From Glycomyces amatae (GTDB lineage: Bacteria; Actinomycetota; Actinomycetes; Mycobacteriales; Micromonosporaceae): a stretch of DNA of 64,000 nt. Of the stretch, positions 14,617 to 23,797 are shown one piece after another (within the stretch, counting starts at the first letter, position 1; each line of letters begins with the position of its first letter). The translations under genes and the position numbers were made by a program. The stretch covers positions 1-64,000 of the forward strand of contig NZ_JAJLQZ010000018.1 in assembly GCF_020991375.1 (NCBI RefSeq). The letters run 5' to 3'. The notes below the pieces were generated by a model. The model worked only from the letters and a program-made list of their open reading frames with translations, had not been told where the DNA came from and did no database searches.

Positions 14617-16686
14617 CTACGGCTCGGTGAACTGGTCGCGGACGGCCCGGCAGGCCGCCACGACGGCGTCGTCTTTGGCGATGCTGCCGTACGAGTCCCG
14701 GCGGGGACGTGCGAGTTCCGCTTCGACCAAGGCCAGGGCCGGGCGTGCCGCGGTCCCCATGCGGGCCAGGCAGGGTGCAGTGACGCGAGCAGTGGCGCTG
14801 TTCCGTTCCCATGCCGCCATCAGCACGTCGAGCACCTGTGGGGCTTCGTCGGCGCCCGTGATGTCCCACAGGGCGGTGGCCGCGGCGACGCGCACCCACT
14901 CGTACCGGTGACCCAAGAGCGTCCGCAAGCGCGGTACTGCCGGGACGGCTTCAGGCCCGAGCTGCGCGAGCAGGTCGGCGCCGTCACTGAGCGCGAACCA
15001 TGCGGGGGCGTCCAGGAGCGTGAGCGCCATCGTGTAGGTGCTGGAGCGGTCGCCGGTGATCTGCCACCACGCTTTGATCGCCGCGGTCTGTACGTGGGGA
15101 TCGTTCGAGGCGGTGAATGCCTGGATGGCCCCGGCGGCATCGTTAGCGGCGAGTCCGAACGATCCAAGTGCGTTCAGCATCCCCGGGATCACGGACGGCC
15201 CGGCGTCGTTGCCGCGTGGTGCCGCCGCGAGAGCGTTGACGATCACCGGGATCGCGACAGGGTCGCCGAGGTTCGCGAGCGCGGTCATGGCCGCGTTGAC
15301 GCTCATAGAATCACGTCCCGCGGCGACGTCAAGCCCGGCTGTGTAGGCGACCATGCGCGGCGCCAGTACGGCCGCCGCGTCAGGGAGGCACCCGGTGACC
15401 GGGACGGCCCGCCACACCTCGACCCCGGTGTCGAACACGGCGGCGAGTGCGGGCACGGCCCGGACGTCGCCGAGACGCGCCAGAGCCCGCACCGCCTCCT
15501 GATACAGGGTCCGCGTAGCCCGGTCCTTGGACTGCCATGTTGCCGGTTCGTGCACGGCGACCACGGCCGCCAAGGCCTCGCGGGCCGGTTCGGCGAGCAC
15601 ATGACACGCTTGGAGTGCCGCCGCCGCAGCCGCCGCCACCGGGCCCTCCTGCGGCAGCAGGCCGGCGAGCGCCGTGATGGTGACGGTGTGGTCGCCGCGC
15701 CAACCGGTCATAAGCGTCCGGGCGTCATGAATGCCGTCGAGCTGGAGTCTGGCATCCGCGTGACCCAGTTGCGCGCCGACGAGTGCCGCCCGGTCGGCGA
15801 CACGGTTGCCCAGGGCCGTGTGCAGGACGCCCAGCAGGTCGGACACCGGGGTTGTTTCGGCACCGGCGCGGTCCATGTCCGCGAACGCGGCAGTCACTTG
15901 CGGCGGCACCGCCGCCGATGACGTGGGCGGCGCTGCTGCCGCGGTCGACTCAGGGGTCGGTGGCGCGAAAGCGAGCCTGTCCAACAAGGTGATGGCGGCA
16001 GGCACCGTATCGTCGTCGACCGTTTCCGGGAAGCTGTGCGCACGGTGCGCCACTGCTGCCAATCGCACGACCGGAGCCGCAGTCGCATCATCGGCAACGG
16101 TCTCCAGCCACCGTGTCGTCGTGTCCGCTATCGTGGGCGCCCGCACCGCTAGGGCGGCCATGGCTGCGACCAGTGCGACCTGCACCCACCGGTCCATTTC
16201 CACAGAGAACCGGTCCCGCAGCGCCGCAGCGGCCTCTCCGGGATCGTTGATGACGATCGCGAGCGCGGGAACGGCGGCCTCGCGCACGGCCGGATCCGCA
16301 TCGGCAGCGAATCCACGCACCGGTTCGATGTGGTCGCGAAGTGTCGCCACGGCCTTGTCGGCGACCTCGTCCACCCCGCTGTCGCCGCATCGTTCGGCAG
16401 CGCTGACACCAATGCTCGCCACCAGACGCACCGTTTGCACACGATCCGGTGTCATCGGATGCGCCGCGATCGCGACCAGGAACGGAATCGCCGCGACCGT
16501 ACTGGCGTACACGCTGCCTTGATGATGGACCTTGCTCCACAAGTCACTGAAACCGCGCTGGCGCAGCTCCGGGTCGCGGCACCGCAACAGCGCCAGCATC
16601 GTGGGCACCGTCGTCGCCGGACCGTACGCATGGTCGAGGCTGGACCAGCGGACATCGTTCAGTCCTTGAAACATGGAAGCCATCAT
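14617..16686 (-). CDS. Large HEAT-repeat protein
   Basis: About 689 aa composed of tandem HEAT/armadillo-like helical repeats, for example RLVASIGVSAAERCGD, VPALAIVINDPGEAA, LARLGDVRAVPALAAVFDTG and LGHRYEWVRVAAATALWDIT. There is an Ala/Pro-rich break near residues 250-280. Such proteins act as protein- or nucleic-acid-binding scaffolds. It lies 73 bp upstream of the deaminase toxin on the same strand. ATG 16686 is used; ATG 16683 and GTG 16707 are possible and none has a good ribosome binding site. A role linked to the toxin is possible but unproven. Confidence 0.8.
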   Translation of the reverse strand: MMASMFQGLNDVRWSSLDHAYGPATTVPTMLALLRCRDPELRQRGFSDLWSKVHHQGSVYASTVAAIPFLVAIAAHPMTPDRVQTVRLVASIGVSAAERCGDSGVDEVADKAVATLRDHIEPVRGFAADADPAVREAAVPALAIVINDPGEAAAALRDRFSVEMDRWVQVALVAAMAALAVRAPTIADTTTRWLETVADDATAAPVVRLAAVAHRAHSFPETVDDDTVPAAITLLDRLAFAPPTPESTAAAAPPTSSAAVPPQVTAAFADMDRAGAETTPVSDLLGVLHTALGNRVADRAALVGAQLGHADARLQLDGIHDARTLMTGWRGDHTVTITALAGLLPQEGPVAAAAAAALQACHVLAEPAREALAAVVAVHEPATWQSKDRATRTLYQEAVRALARLGDVRAVPALAAVFDTGVEVWRAVPVTGCLPDAAAVLAPRMVAYTAGLDVAAGRDSMSVNAAMTALANLGDPVAIPVIVNALAAAPRGNDAGPSVIPGMLNALGSFGLAANDAAGAIQAFTASNDPHVQTAAIKAWWQITGDRSSTYTMALTLLDAPAWFALSDGADLLAQLGPEAVPAVPRLRTLLGHRYEWVRVAAATALWDITGADEAPQVLDVLMAAWERNSATARVTAPCLARMGTAARPALALVEAELARPRRDSYGSIAKDDAVVAACRAVRDQFTEP

Positions 16687-16814
16687 GGCAGGACCAGCCG
16701 ACACCACTGGCCAGGCAGGTTAGCTGCCAGCGCACCGTGGACAACATCGTTCGCTGCCGCGGCCGGGCACCCAGAGGGTTTCACTGCCGGCGGTGACTGT
16801 GCGATCGTTCCTGC

Positions 16815-17285
16815 ATGAGCCGCATCGACCACATCAACAACCCTGACGCGCCCGCACCCAACAGCGTCGTCCCTTCAGCGGTCGCGTTCATCCTTGACGA
16901 CCAAGAGCGGGTGCTGCTGATCCAACGATCCGACAACGGCGACTGGGCACTCCCCGGCGGCGGACACGACCTCGGCGAACACATCGCCGAAACGGCCGTA
17001 CGCGAAACGAAAGAAGAAACCGGTCTTGACGTCGAAGTCACCGGCCTCATCGGGATCTACACCGACCCCAGGCACCTGATCGAGTACAGCGACGGCGAAG
17101 TGCGCCAACAGTTCTCCATTGCCTGCCGCGCCACGCCCATCGGAGGGCGCCTGGCCGCAAGCGACGAATCGATGCAGGTCGCGTGGGTCAGCGCCGCCGA
17201 CCTCGCGGACTTGTCAATCAACCCGTCCATGCGGTTGCGCATCGAACACGGCTTCGCGAACGCGGCCGCACCGTTTCTCGGGTAA
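16815..17285 (+). CDS. Nudix hydrolase
   Basis: This 156-aa protein has the Nudix box GGHDLGEHIAETAVRETKEE followed by TGLD, preceded by WALPG. Downstream, IYTDPRHLIEYSDGEVRQQF matches the Nudix subgroup often annotated as ADP-ribose or sugar-nucleotide pyrophosphatases, but substrate is unproven. The 5' flank has no clear ribosome binding site. It is divergent from the HEAT gene and converges on the recombinase gene, ending 14 bp short of it. Confidence 0.9.
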   Translation: MSRIDHINNPDAPAPNSVVPSAVAFILDDQERVLLIQRSDNGDWALPGGGHDLGEHIAETAVRETKEETGLDVEVTGLIGIYTDPRHLIEYSDGEVRQQFSIACRATPIGGRLAASDESMQVAWVSAADLADLSINPSMRLRIEHGFANAAAPFLG

Positions 17286-17299
17286 CGGCACCGCTTGGT

Positions 17300-18838
17300 T
17301 CACGCCGCTGCCGCAGTACCGTGCACGGACACTGGCGTGACACCGGTCGTGCCGTGGCCCTCGTCAACGTCGAGGTACAACCGCTCGAAGCACAACTGGC
17401 CGAACGTGCGCCGGTCGTCATCAGTCAGCGACGTATAGAACTGACGCGGATGTTCCAGCAACGTCAGCAAGTCGCCGACCCGCGCCAACCCGTCCGCCGA
17501 CCCGCCGGCAACTGCCGCCAACTGGTGGTCAAGCAGTACCTGCCGATCCCGTGCTTCCGTGAGCTTCCCGTTGATGGCGTCCACCGGCCAGTCCGGATGC
17601 CCGACCAGTTCCAGCAGGTCCCGTTCCAAACGGCGAAGCCGCGTCCGTTCCCTTTTCAACGTGGTCTGCACATGCGCGGTCGATTCCTGCCACGACCTGG
17701 TGAGGTTCGCCAGCGCGGCGCTGACGTCCGCCGTTTCACCAGGAGACCACGTGAACGACGCCATGTGGGCGGCAACGGCAGCCTCGGCATGTTCGACCAG
17801 GATGCGCGGCAGGTCGCAATCGCCAGCGTTGATCCGGCCCAAGCACAGGAAATAGAAATGGTACCGGCCGCTGTGCGACTTCGCGCCCTCAAGCGTGATC
17901 CGATGCCCGGACCGCCGGCACCAGATCCACCCTTTCAAGTAGTGATGCCAGCGCCGGTTCCGAACGCCCCCACCGCGCTGCTCGGTCAGCACACGCTGCA
18001 CCCGGTCGAACAGGTCCTGGTCAATGAGCGGCGTGTGCCTCCCGGCGTATGCCGTCCCGTTGAACGTGACCGTGCCGACGTAGTACGGGTCGCACAGGAG
18101 ATGACCGATTTTGTTGACGGACAGGAACGTTCCCGATGGGTACCGACGCGTCGGACGTGTGCGCAACCCCAACGCAATCGAGAGGTTCCGCAGCTGGTGA
18201 TACGATGCTTGCCCGGTCGCGTACCGTTCGAACAGGGCCCGGATGATCGGGCCGCGCACCTTATCGACCGCGATCGTGCGCACCTGACGACCGTCCACGA
18301 TTTCACGAACGTTCACGTACCCCAAGGGCGCGCGTCCCGGTGTCCCGCCGCGGGCCGCTTTGGCTTCCATTTTGTAGGCGACGTCTTGACCGGCAATGCG
18401 GGACTGGTATTCGTTGAAGCCGTCGACCATGTGCGCGAGCAGTTCACCCGTGGGGGAGTCGTCCGTGGGGTCCTTCACCGACAGGATCGCCACACCGCGG
18501 TCCCGCAAGTCCTGTTTCGTCAAGGCCGCGTCAGTGGTGTCGCGAAACAAGCGCGAACGCATGTACGTCACAATGACGTCAACGTCGCCTTCGTTGCGGA
18601 TGCGGCCCATCATCGCGCGGAACGCGGGCCGTCCGTCTACGGAACGACCGGACTTCCCCGGGTCAACATACTCGGCGACGATCGTCAAATCCAGCCGCTC
18701 CGCCAAGTACTGGCATGCTTTCCGCTGCGCAGGAATCGAATTGCCTTCAGGGTCGAAGTCAGTGTCGACCTGCGCACGCGTGGACACGCGCAGGTAAAGC
18801 ACCGCTCGCCGACGCGGCGACCGTGCGAACACCGTCAT
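17300..18838 (-). CDS. Large serine recombinase/integrase
   Basis: The 512-aa protein has the N-terminal resolvase domain with nucleophile Ser19 in AVLYLRVSTRAQ, the GKSGRSVDGRPAF loop, a recombinase domain (GRAPLGYVNVRE...IIRALFERYATG...LRNLSIAL), a zinc-ribbon-like region, and a coiled-coil segment near 390-440. Large serine recombinases integrate phages and conjugative elements. The zinc ribbon looks incomplete (WIWCRRSGHR, where C-x2-C is usual). The ATG overlaps the stop of a small upstream gene as ATGA. No att sites could be recognised. Confidence 0.9.
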   Translation of the reverse strand: MTVFARSPRRRAVLYLRVSTRAQVDTDFDPEGNSIPAQRKACQYLAERLDLTIVAEYVDPGKSGRSVDGRPAFRAMMGRIRNEGDVDVIVTYMRSRLFRDTTDAALTKQDLRDRGVAILSVKDPTDDSPTGELLAHMVDGFNEYQSRIAGQDVAYKMEAKAARGGTPGRAPLGYVNVREIVDGRQVRTIAVDKVRGPIIRALFERYATGQASYHQLRNLSIALGLRTRPTRRYPSGTFLSVNKIGHLLCDPYYVGTVTFNGTAYAGRHTPLIDQDLFDRVQRVLTEQRGGGVRNRRWHHYLKGWIWCRRSGHRITLEGAKSHSGRYHFYFLCLGRINAGDCDLPRILVEHAEAAVAAHMASFTWSPGETADVSAALANLTRSWQESTAHVQTTLKRERTRLRRLERDLLELVGHPDWPVDAINGKLTEARDRQVLLDHQLAAVAGGSADGLARVGDLLTLLEHPRQFYTSLTDDDRRTFGQLCFERLYLDVDEGHGTTGVTPVSVHGTAAAA

Positions 18839-19023
18839 GCGGACGTGCGTTCGTCATCGAGCCGCAACACCGGTCGCACCGCGCCAGCTCCTCGAGCACG
18901 TCGCCGCGGCGGTGCCGCTGGTTCGTGCCCGGCGACCTGCAACACCAACGCCGCGACCCGTTCGACGTCGATCGTGTCACGGCGGGTCCCTGCTACCCGG
19001 ACCGGCCACTGACGCGACGTCAC
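18835..19023 (-). CDS. Small protein coupled to the recombinase
   Basis: A 62-aa frame starts at GTG 19023 and its stop overlaps the recombinase start as ATGA. It contains a short helix, DVERVAALVLQVAGHEPA, and a basic middle. Its own start overlaps the stop of another tiny frame (19020-19142) as GTGA. The chained overlaps favour a real operon in which small proteins precede the integrase, as in some integrative elements, where they may be directionality factors; no family is recognised. An overlapping frame encodes a CxxC-containing peptide (RCDRCC), so the true frame is not beyond doubt. Confidence 0.4.
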   Translation of the reverse strand: MTSRQWPVRVAGTRRDTIDVERVAALVLQVAGHEPAAPPRRRARGAGAVRPVLRLDDERTSA

Positions 19024-19142
19024 TGCATGCCCCCGGCCATCACGGGAGCTGTCACGTGCGGCCGCGTCGCCGGTTCACGGGCACCCTCGCATGCGATAGT
19101 GCCCGTCCCGTTCGTGGCGGCACTGCCATGGGCAAAAGTCAT
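19020..19142 (-). CDS. Tiny hypothetical protein upstream of recombinase operon
   Basis: A possible 40-aa product starting MTFAHGSAATNG, ending at a stop that overlaps the next gene as GTGA. The evidence is only this overlap and a continuous open frame; a longer version from 19271 is also open. No motif is recognised. The roughly 150 bp upstream to the YdcF-like gene show no other gene. Confidence 0.25.
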   Translation of the reverse strand: MTFAHGSAATNGTGTIACEGAREPATRPHVTAPVMAGGMQ

Positions 19143-19289
19143 CACCGGTGCAGCATAACGAACGCAGTTCGCTTGCCCTGCAACGAATCTGTTCACTGCA
19201 CTGTTGATCACGTCAGCGTTCCATCGCAGGAGATACGGACACACCGCCAGCAGCAAATGGCGACGGTCCACGCCGCATCGCGCACCCCT

Positions 19290-20021
19290 TCACTTCGTGA
19301 GCGGTGTCGGCAACGGCGCCAGCAACGTCGTGGGCGCGCGTTTCGTGCCGTAGCCGGCGTTCACCAGCATGTCGAACGCGGCCCGGACCGTTGCTGGCGC
19401 GGGCTGCTCGACCGCGAGCCCCATCGCCGGGTACGCCCAGATCCGGTCGAGGTCGCCCACCAGGTTCGCTATGATCGCCGCAGCAGGAAGGGCGTCACGG
19501 ACCCACATGCGGTCGACATAGTCGGCCAAACCCGCGCGGGACGAGGCGCACCAGACGGTGACCTCAGGCCACTGCGCACGGCAGATCGCCCACGCTCGCC
19601 GCTCCATATACGGCATGCACGCCACCGCAACCGACGCTGGCCGTATCCCCGCGGCGGCGAGCAGGTCGCGCGTGAGCGTGAAATTCTCCCCCGTGTGCCG
19701 GGCGCGCTCCTCGGTCATGATCACCGCCGCAGGAACACCAACGTTGATCATGCGGTCACGGAACACGACCGCTTCACCGCCGCCGAGCACGTCACGAGTG
19801 CCCGGACGCACACCCCCGGACGCGACGATAAGCGGCGCACGACCCTCGTGGTACAGGCGCGCGGCCGTCTCAGCCACACCAATGTCGTGACAGCCCAGCG
19901 CCACGATCACGTCAGCGGCCGCTGGCGCATGCTCCAACTGCAGGAACGCCCACAGGATTTCCGCAGCATCCCACACCGCACTGCCCGGAAACGGGCGTGT
20001 TCGATCCTCGATGGTTACCAA
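19290..20021 (-). CDS. YdcF-like (DUF218) protein
   Basis: The 243-aa product shows the YdcF/SanA/ElyC pattern: DVIVALGCHDIGVAETAARLY near 37-57, PLIVASGGV near 64, and TGENFTLTRDLL near 110, the conserved loop with Glu/Asn-Thr. These Rossmann-like proteins bind nucleotides such as SAM in E. coli YdcF and have no settled enzymatic role. The start is TTG with AAAGGAA about 8 nt upstream. It lacks the membrane anchors of SanA, so it is probably cytoplasmic. It stands alone between the recombinase operon and the lanthipeptide cluster. Confidence 0.8.
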   Translation of the reverse strand: MVTIEDRTRPFPGSAVWDAAEILWAFLQLEHAPAAADVIVALGCHDIGVAETAARLYHEGRAPLIVASGGVRPGTRDVLGGGEAVVFRDRMINVGVPAAVIMTEERARHTGENFTLTRDLLAAAGIRPASVAVACMPYMERRAWAICRAQWPEVTVWCASSRAGLADYVDRMWVRDALPAAAIIANLVGDLDRIWAYPAMGLAVEQPAPATVRAAFDMLVNAGYGTKRAPTTLLAPLPTPLTK

Positions 20022-20575
20022 CAGTTATTCCTTTCATCATGTCGATGCGGTCCTACGGCGCCCACAGTGTCGCACCGGCCGTCCGCGGCATACGGTCGCA
20101 TCGACGCTGGCCCTGGCAGGCGCCGCTGCCGCGAGAAAGTCACCGCAGGGTGCCGATACGACGCTGATCCAGGCCGAGCATGCCCAACCACGTCGCGTAA
20201 GGATGCAGCGTGGCCGTTCCGCCACGTACGCGGTCCCGCGCTGGTGGGCAAGCTGAATCTGGCTGGTGGCCCCGACCGTGGGCCGGGGCAGTGTCGGGCT
20301 ACGCACGAGCGCCTCCGGACCGGGTCGGGTGCTTGCACCAGACGCCGACGCCCCAGGGCACGAGGATCGCGGCGCGCCTGCCACTTCGACCGTCCTCAAC
20401 GTCGGCTATGGCGTCGAGCGCTACTGGTACGGCGGCAGCGAGGTAGGCGGCGAAGGACAGTACCAGAGCGTGTCCGGTTGGGGCGCTGTCGACACGCGTC
20501 GCGATGTCGACTGCATCCCGGCCATCCGCGCGACAACGCCCATCTGCTTTCGAACCGCACTGCAGCGGCTGGGAC
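20022..20575. other. Stretch without a confident gene
   Basis: About 550 bp between the YdcF-like gene and the last gene of the lanthipeptide cluster. A minus-strand frame at 20299-20604 encodes a hydrophobic peptide (ALVLSFAAYLAAAVPVALDA) and overlaps the end of the cluster's last gene by 29 bp. It has no start signal and may be a remnant of a membrane protein. Nothing else is supported. Confidence 0.35.
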
Positions 20576-21694
20576 TTATGGAGCACCGAGGCGGTGCGGT
20601 GCACCTTCGAGTTTCAACAGATCGCTCAGGCGAGTAAGCGCGCCATCGGCAACAACCTGGAGACGGTGGTGTTGCAGGGCCGGACCTTCACGTGGATCGA
20701 GTCCACCCGACTGCAGCGTCGCGGCAAGGCCTGCGGCGGCCTGCTCGTCTACCAGCGTCGGGAAGACCGGGTTAGTGAGCAGATCGCGAGCGGCATAGGC
20801 GTCACCGGTCTTGACGGCGATCTCGGTGAGGAACGCCGTCAGCGCGGACGCGTCATGGTGCAGTAGGCACGTGAGCTCCAGGATGCTCAGGCCCAGGCGA
20901 ACCTGGAAGAGCTGCTGTTCGGGGGGCAGTTGCAATCGCTGGATCATGTCGGTGAGGCGGACGCAGGTCGCTGTGTTCGCGCGATCGTTCGCATAGGCGA
21001 GACAGGCTGCAAAGTAGGCGGCGAGCGCCTTTTCCCACGGGTCGAGTGCCTCGGTGTCGGCGATCAAGGCAGTCGCGTCATCGAGATTGCCAGCCATGAA
21101 GTTCGCGATGATCGCGGTCTGGCGTCCGTCCAAGAGCCGGTCGCCGATGCCGCCGCGGCGTTCGGTGGCGAGGAGCGCTTCGTTCCAGCGGCCGGCGCGG
21201 GCCAGCGCTCGGGTCCCGTCGGAGTGGAACGCGGTCCACAGCCGCTCGTGCGCGGCGCGTCGGCTCGCCACGGAGTCCGCCAGTGCCGTGAAGTCGATCG
21301 GGTATCCGTTAAAGCTGGTGGTGCTGCCGTCGGCAGCGGCAGCGAGTGCCTGGTCGAGGATCTGGTGGGCGCGGTCGCCGTCGCCTGCTCGGATGGCGAG
21401 GCGGGCGAGGTTGATGACCGGCTCCATCGCGAGGCCAGCGTGCCCTGCGTGCAGCGGTGCATGGTTGACGAAGGTGTGGAGCTGGCGCTCGCAAAGTTCA
21501 GCGGCGAGATCGTGGGCGCTGATGTCGCTGGCGAAGAGCGCGGTCAGGTTCAGCGCGGCCGCCGCCTCGGTTGCGGTCGTGGCCTGATGGGCCATGGTGG
21601 TGACCGCTTCGACGCGCCGGTCGAGGGGCGCGCAGTGCGGCCTGGCCCTGGGCACGAGGGGGAACCAGCATGCGAACACTCGCAGTTCAGTCAT
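20576..21694 (-). CDS. Helical-repeat (TPR-like) protein of the lanthipeptide cluster
   Basis: The 372-aa protein is almost wholly alpha-helical with TPR-like pairs, such as LARLAIRAGDGDRAHQILDQ, ALARAGRWNEALLATERR and LTDMIQRLQLPPEQQLFQVR. No enzymatic motif is visible. Its ATG (21694) overlaps the end of the thiopeptide-type gene by 8 bp, so it is the last clearly coupled gene of the fxl operon. AAGGGAA lies about 9 nt upstream. It may act as a scaffold or assist modification or regulation; the actual role is unknown. Confidence 0.75.
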   Translation of the reverse strand: MTELRVFACWFPLVPRARPHCAPLDRRVEAVTTMAHQATTATEAAAALNLTALFASDISAHDLAAELCERQLHTFVNHAPLHAGHAGLAMEPVINLARLAIRAGDGDRAHQILDQALAAAADGSTTSFNGYPIDFTALADSVASRRAAHERLWTAFHSDGTRALARAGRWNEALLATERRGGIGDRLLDGRQTAIIANFMAGNLDDATALIADTEALDPWEKALAAYFAACLAYANDRANTATCVRLTDMIQRLQLPPEQQLFQVRLGLSILELTCLLHHDASALTAFLTEIAVKTGDAYAARDLLTNPVFPTLVDEQAAAGLAATLQSGGLDPREGPALQHHRLQVVADGALTRLSDLLKLEGAPHRLGAP

Positions 21695-22571
21695 GGCATT
21701 CGTTCCCTTCGGCGTTGGTGCCTCGGTTGGCGGATGCGGTTCGGTGGCCGGTGAAAACGGCGTCACGGGCGGCACGAGCAAGGTCCCGTTGGCTGGTCAC
21801 TCGCAACCCGAACCGGTTCCAGCAGAACAGGACATGGTGGGCAAGGACGTCGCGAAGGCCGCGTTCGAGCCGTCCGTCATCGGTGAGCTGTCGCAACTGC
21901 CTCCCGGCGGTGCGGTACTGACCGAGCGCGTCAGCGGCGGCCGTGGCCGAACCAGTGTCCAACCGGGCAATGCTGGCGTCGATGTCCGCGGCCAGAAGGT
22001 GCCGGGCCTGGTCGGCTGCCATGTCCGGGCGAGCAGACAGGGTCGGGTCGGCTCCGCGGATGGCTGCGAGCCGGGCCCAGAGGTCGCCCTGCTCGTACCA
22101 TTCCAGGCCGGCCGTGCGCGCCAAGGCCGTGCACAGCAGCAGCGAGACCTCGCGGCGTTTGTCGGCTCCAGGATGGCGCCTGGCATGGGTGAGGTATTCG
22201 GCGACGAAATTGGCGTCGCTGTGGAAGAACCGGTGCGCGACGTCCATCCCGGCAGGTCCGCCGAACGCGACGGTTTCAGGCTCGTAGATCTGGTGAGCGA
22301 ACTCGGCGATATGCGGCTTGGCCTGTCTGCTGGTGAGGATGTCGCTGAGGAGTGTGCGCGCCCGGAGCGGTGACACGTTACGGCCGGGCAGGTATCGCAG
22401 CCGCCACTCGGGGCTCTTGCGGATGAAAAACCAGCCGTCGAGGACGCCGTCTTCCATTGCCGACCACATCTGGGGCCACAGGACCTCGGTGAGGACGTGC
22501 TCGGCGCGGTCGGGTTCGGCCAACTGGATGCTGGTCTGCAGCCACGAGGTCGGTGGGTAGATGATCTTCAT
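21687..22571 (-). CDS. Stand-alone thiopeptide-type bacteriocin biosynthesis domain protein
   Basis: The 294-aa protein corresponds to the LanB elimination/SpaB_C-like domain (thiopeptide-type biosynthesis domain) as a separate protein: WLQTSIQLAEPDRAEHVLTE at the start, DGWFFIRKSPEWRLRYLP near 45, and QIYEPETVAFGG near 92. These match the conserved substrate-binding pattern W-x-F-x-R...LR-x-R/YEPE-x-x-R-Y-G-G, with VAFGG replacing RYGG. It starts on the A of the lanC stop (TGATG). Because the LanB here already has such a domain, this is a second copy with an uncertain role: glutamate elimination, [4+2] chemistry, or none. Confidence 0.85.
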   Translation of the reverse strand: MKIIYPPTSWLQTSIQLAEPDRAEHVLTEVLWPQMWSAMEDGVLDGWFFIRKSPEWRLRYLPGRNVSPLRARTLLSDILTSRQAKPHIAEFAHQIYEPETVAFGGPAGMDVAHRFFHSDANFVAEYLTHARRHPGADKRREVSLLLCTALARTAGLEWYEQGDLWARLAAIRGADPTLSARPDMAADQARHLLAADIDASIARLDTGSATAAADALGQYRTAGRQLRQLTDDGRLERGLRDVLAHHVLFCWNRFGLRVTSQRDLARAARDAVFTGHRTASANRGTNAEGNECHD

Positions 22572-23797
22572 CAGCGCAGCGCTTTCGGTGCGGCCAGGCC
22601 CAGGGCGGCATCCCAGGTGGCGTCGTCGGTGATGCGCGGGCCGAGGCCGTGCAGGGTCAGTGCAAGGCCGGCTTCGCCGTCGAGGAATCCGTTCTCGGGG
22701 ACGGCGCTGGAGCGCAGGCGTGCTTCGAGGTCGGGGAGCGCTGCGGCGAGCCGGTCGTCGTGGGCGTCTTCGGCGCAGCGCTGGACGATCCGGTACAGCC
22801 CGGCGGTCCCGTGGCACAGACCGCCTTCGACCAGCCGGGACTGCTGATCGGTGTCGGCAAGGCAGCGCAGGAGGGCGTCTTCGGCCCGGCGCTGGCGGAC
22901 CGGGTCGTCGAGCGCGATCGCCGCCAGCTGCAAGGCTCGGGCGATGCCCGGGGCGCCGTAACACCAGCTCGGTCGCCCCGGGCCGGGTTGGGTACTGCGG
23001 CCGCGCTCAAGTTCGGCCCGGGTGAGCCACTGGGGCCACCAGCCGTGTTCGTGCTGCCAGGTGTCGTAGCAGGACCAGATCCACTCGATCGCGTCCCGCT
23101 GGCCGGGAACCTTGAGACCGGCGTTGTAAGCGGTGGCGAGAACGACGAGCGGTCCGACGATGCCGTGCGCGGCACCAAGATTGACATGGCCGCCGGGGAA
23201 GTCACTGGATTGCTTGAGGAAGGGGTCATGGGCGGACCACCATCCGGGCAGCCAGGTATCGCCGACGCGGAGGGGTTTGGTCAGGTCCACCAGGTAGGCG
23301 AGGACGTCGCCGGTGAGGTCGCTGCCGGGTTCGGTGGCCAGGAGGTACGTGCCCAGGCCCGAAAGCCCTGAGAGCTGGCTGTATTCGGCGAATCCGGTTG
23401 GCAGCTGCCGGCGGATCCGCTCACGGGCCAGGGCGAGCCGATCGGTGATGATGATCGTGACGCGTTCATGGAGGCGGTTCCGTAGCTCACGGTAGGAGCC
23501 CTGCGTGTCGGTGGTGTGCAGGATGAAGCTGATGGCGGGGGCGCCGTTGAAGAGGTTGGTGGCGGTGGCGCAGTTCGTGCGGGGGTAGGCGGTGGCGCGC
23601 AGCCAAGCTCGGGCCGTGCCGGGGTCGCCGTGGCCGGTGCGGACGCGTTCGAAGTGCAGCAGCGCGACGCCGAGACGTCCGGCGCCCATCGACTGCGCGG
23701 CCGCGCCCTCCCGAAGCGGCACAGTTCCCGGGTCGGCCAGTTCGGCGGCGATGCGGTCGGCCGCTGCGGTGCCGGTCGAGGCGGTGCTCGTGGTCAT
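22571..23797 (-). CDS. lanC: Lanthionine synthetase C family cyclase
   Basis: The 408-aa protein has the LanC zinc-site motifs WCYG (Cys279) and CHG (Cys328, His329) and the GAAHGIVG motif with His211. LanC enzymes activate cysteine thiols with zinc and add them to dehydroalanine or dehydrobutyrine to make lanthionine rings. Length is typical of the family. The ATG (23797) overlaps the lanB stop by 1 nt (TGATG), with AAGGAG about 10 nt upstream, so translation is coupled to lanB. Its substrate is presumably the FxLD peptide encoded at 26955-27107. Confidence 0.93.
   Translation of the reverse strand: MTTSTASTGTAAADRIAAELADPGTVPLREGAAAQSMGAGRLGVALLHFERVRTGHGDPGTARAWLRATAYPRTNCATATNLFNGAPAISFILHTTDTQGSYRELRNRLHERVTIIITDRLALARERIRRQLPTGFAEYSQLSGLSGLGTYLLATEPGSDLTGDVLAYLVDLTKPLRVGDTWLPGWWSAHDPFLKQSSDFPGGHVNLGAAHGIVGPLVVLATAYNAGLKVPGQRDAIEWIWSCYDTWQHEHGWWPQWLTRAELERGRSTQPGPGRPSWCYGAPGIARALQLAAIALDDPVRQRRAEDALLRCLADTDQQSRLVEGGLCHGTAGLYRIVQRCAEDAHDDRLAAALPDLEARLRSSAVPENGFLDGEAGLALTLHGLGPRITDDATWDAALGLAAPKALR

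Noticed and set aside
13978-15921. 647-codon plus-strand open frame opposite the HEAT and deaminase genes
   Set aside because: It mirrors the codon structure of the minus-strand genes; long antisense frames are expected at this GC content and it has no ribosome binding site or known motif.
18759-18980. Alternative minus frame with a CxxCC peptide upstream of the recombinase
   Set aside because: It lacks the start and stop overlaps that support the competing frame ending at 18835, though it cannot be excluded.
17183-19012. 609-codon plus-strand frame opposite the serine recombinase
   Set aside because: Antisense to a gene with intact resolvase motifs; no protein features of its own.
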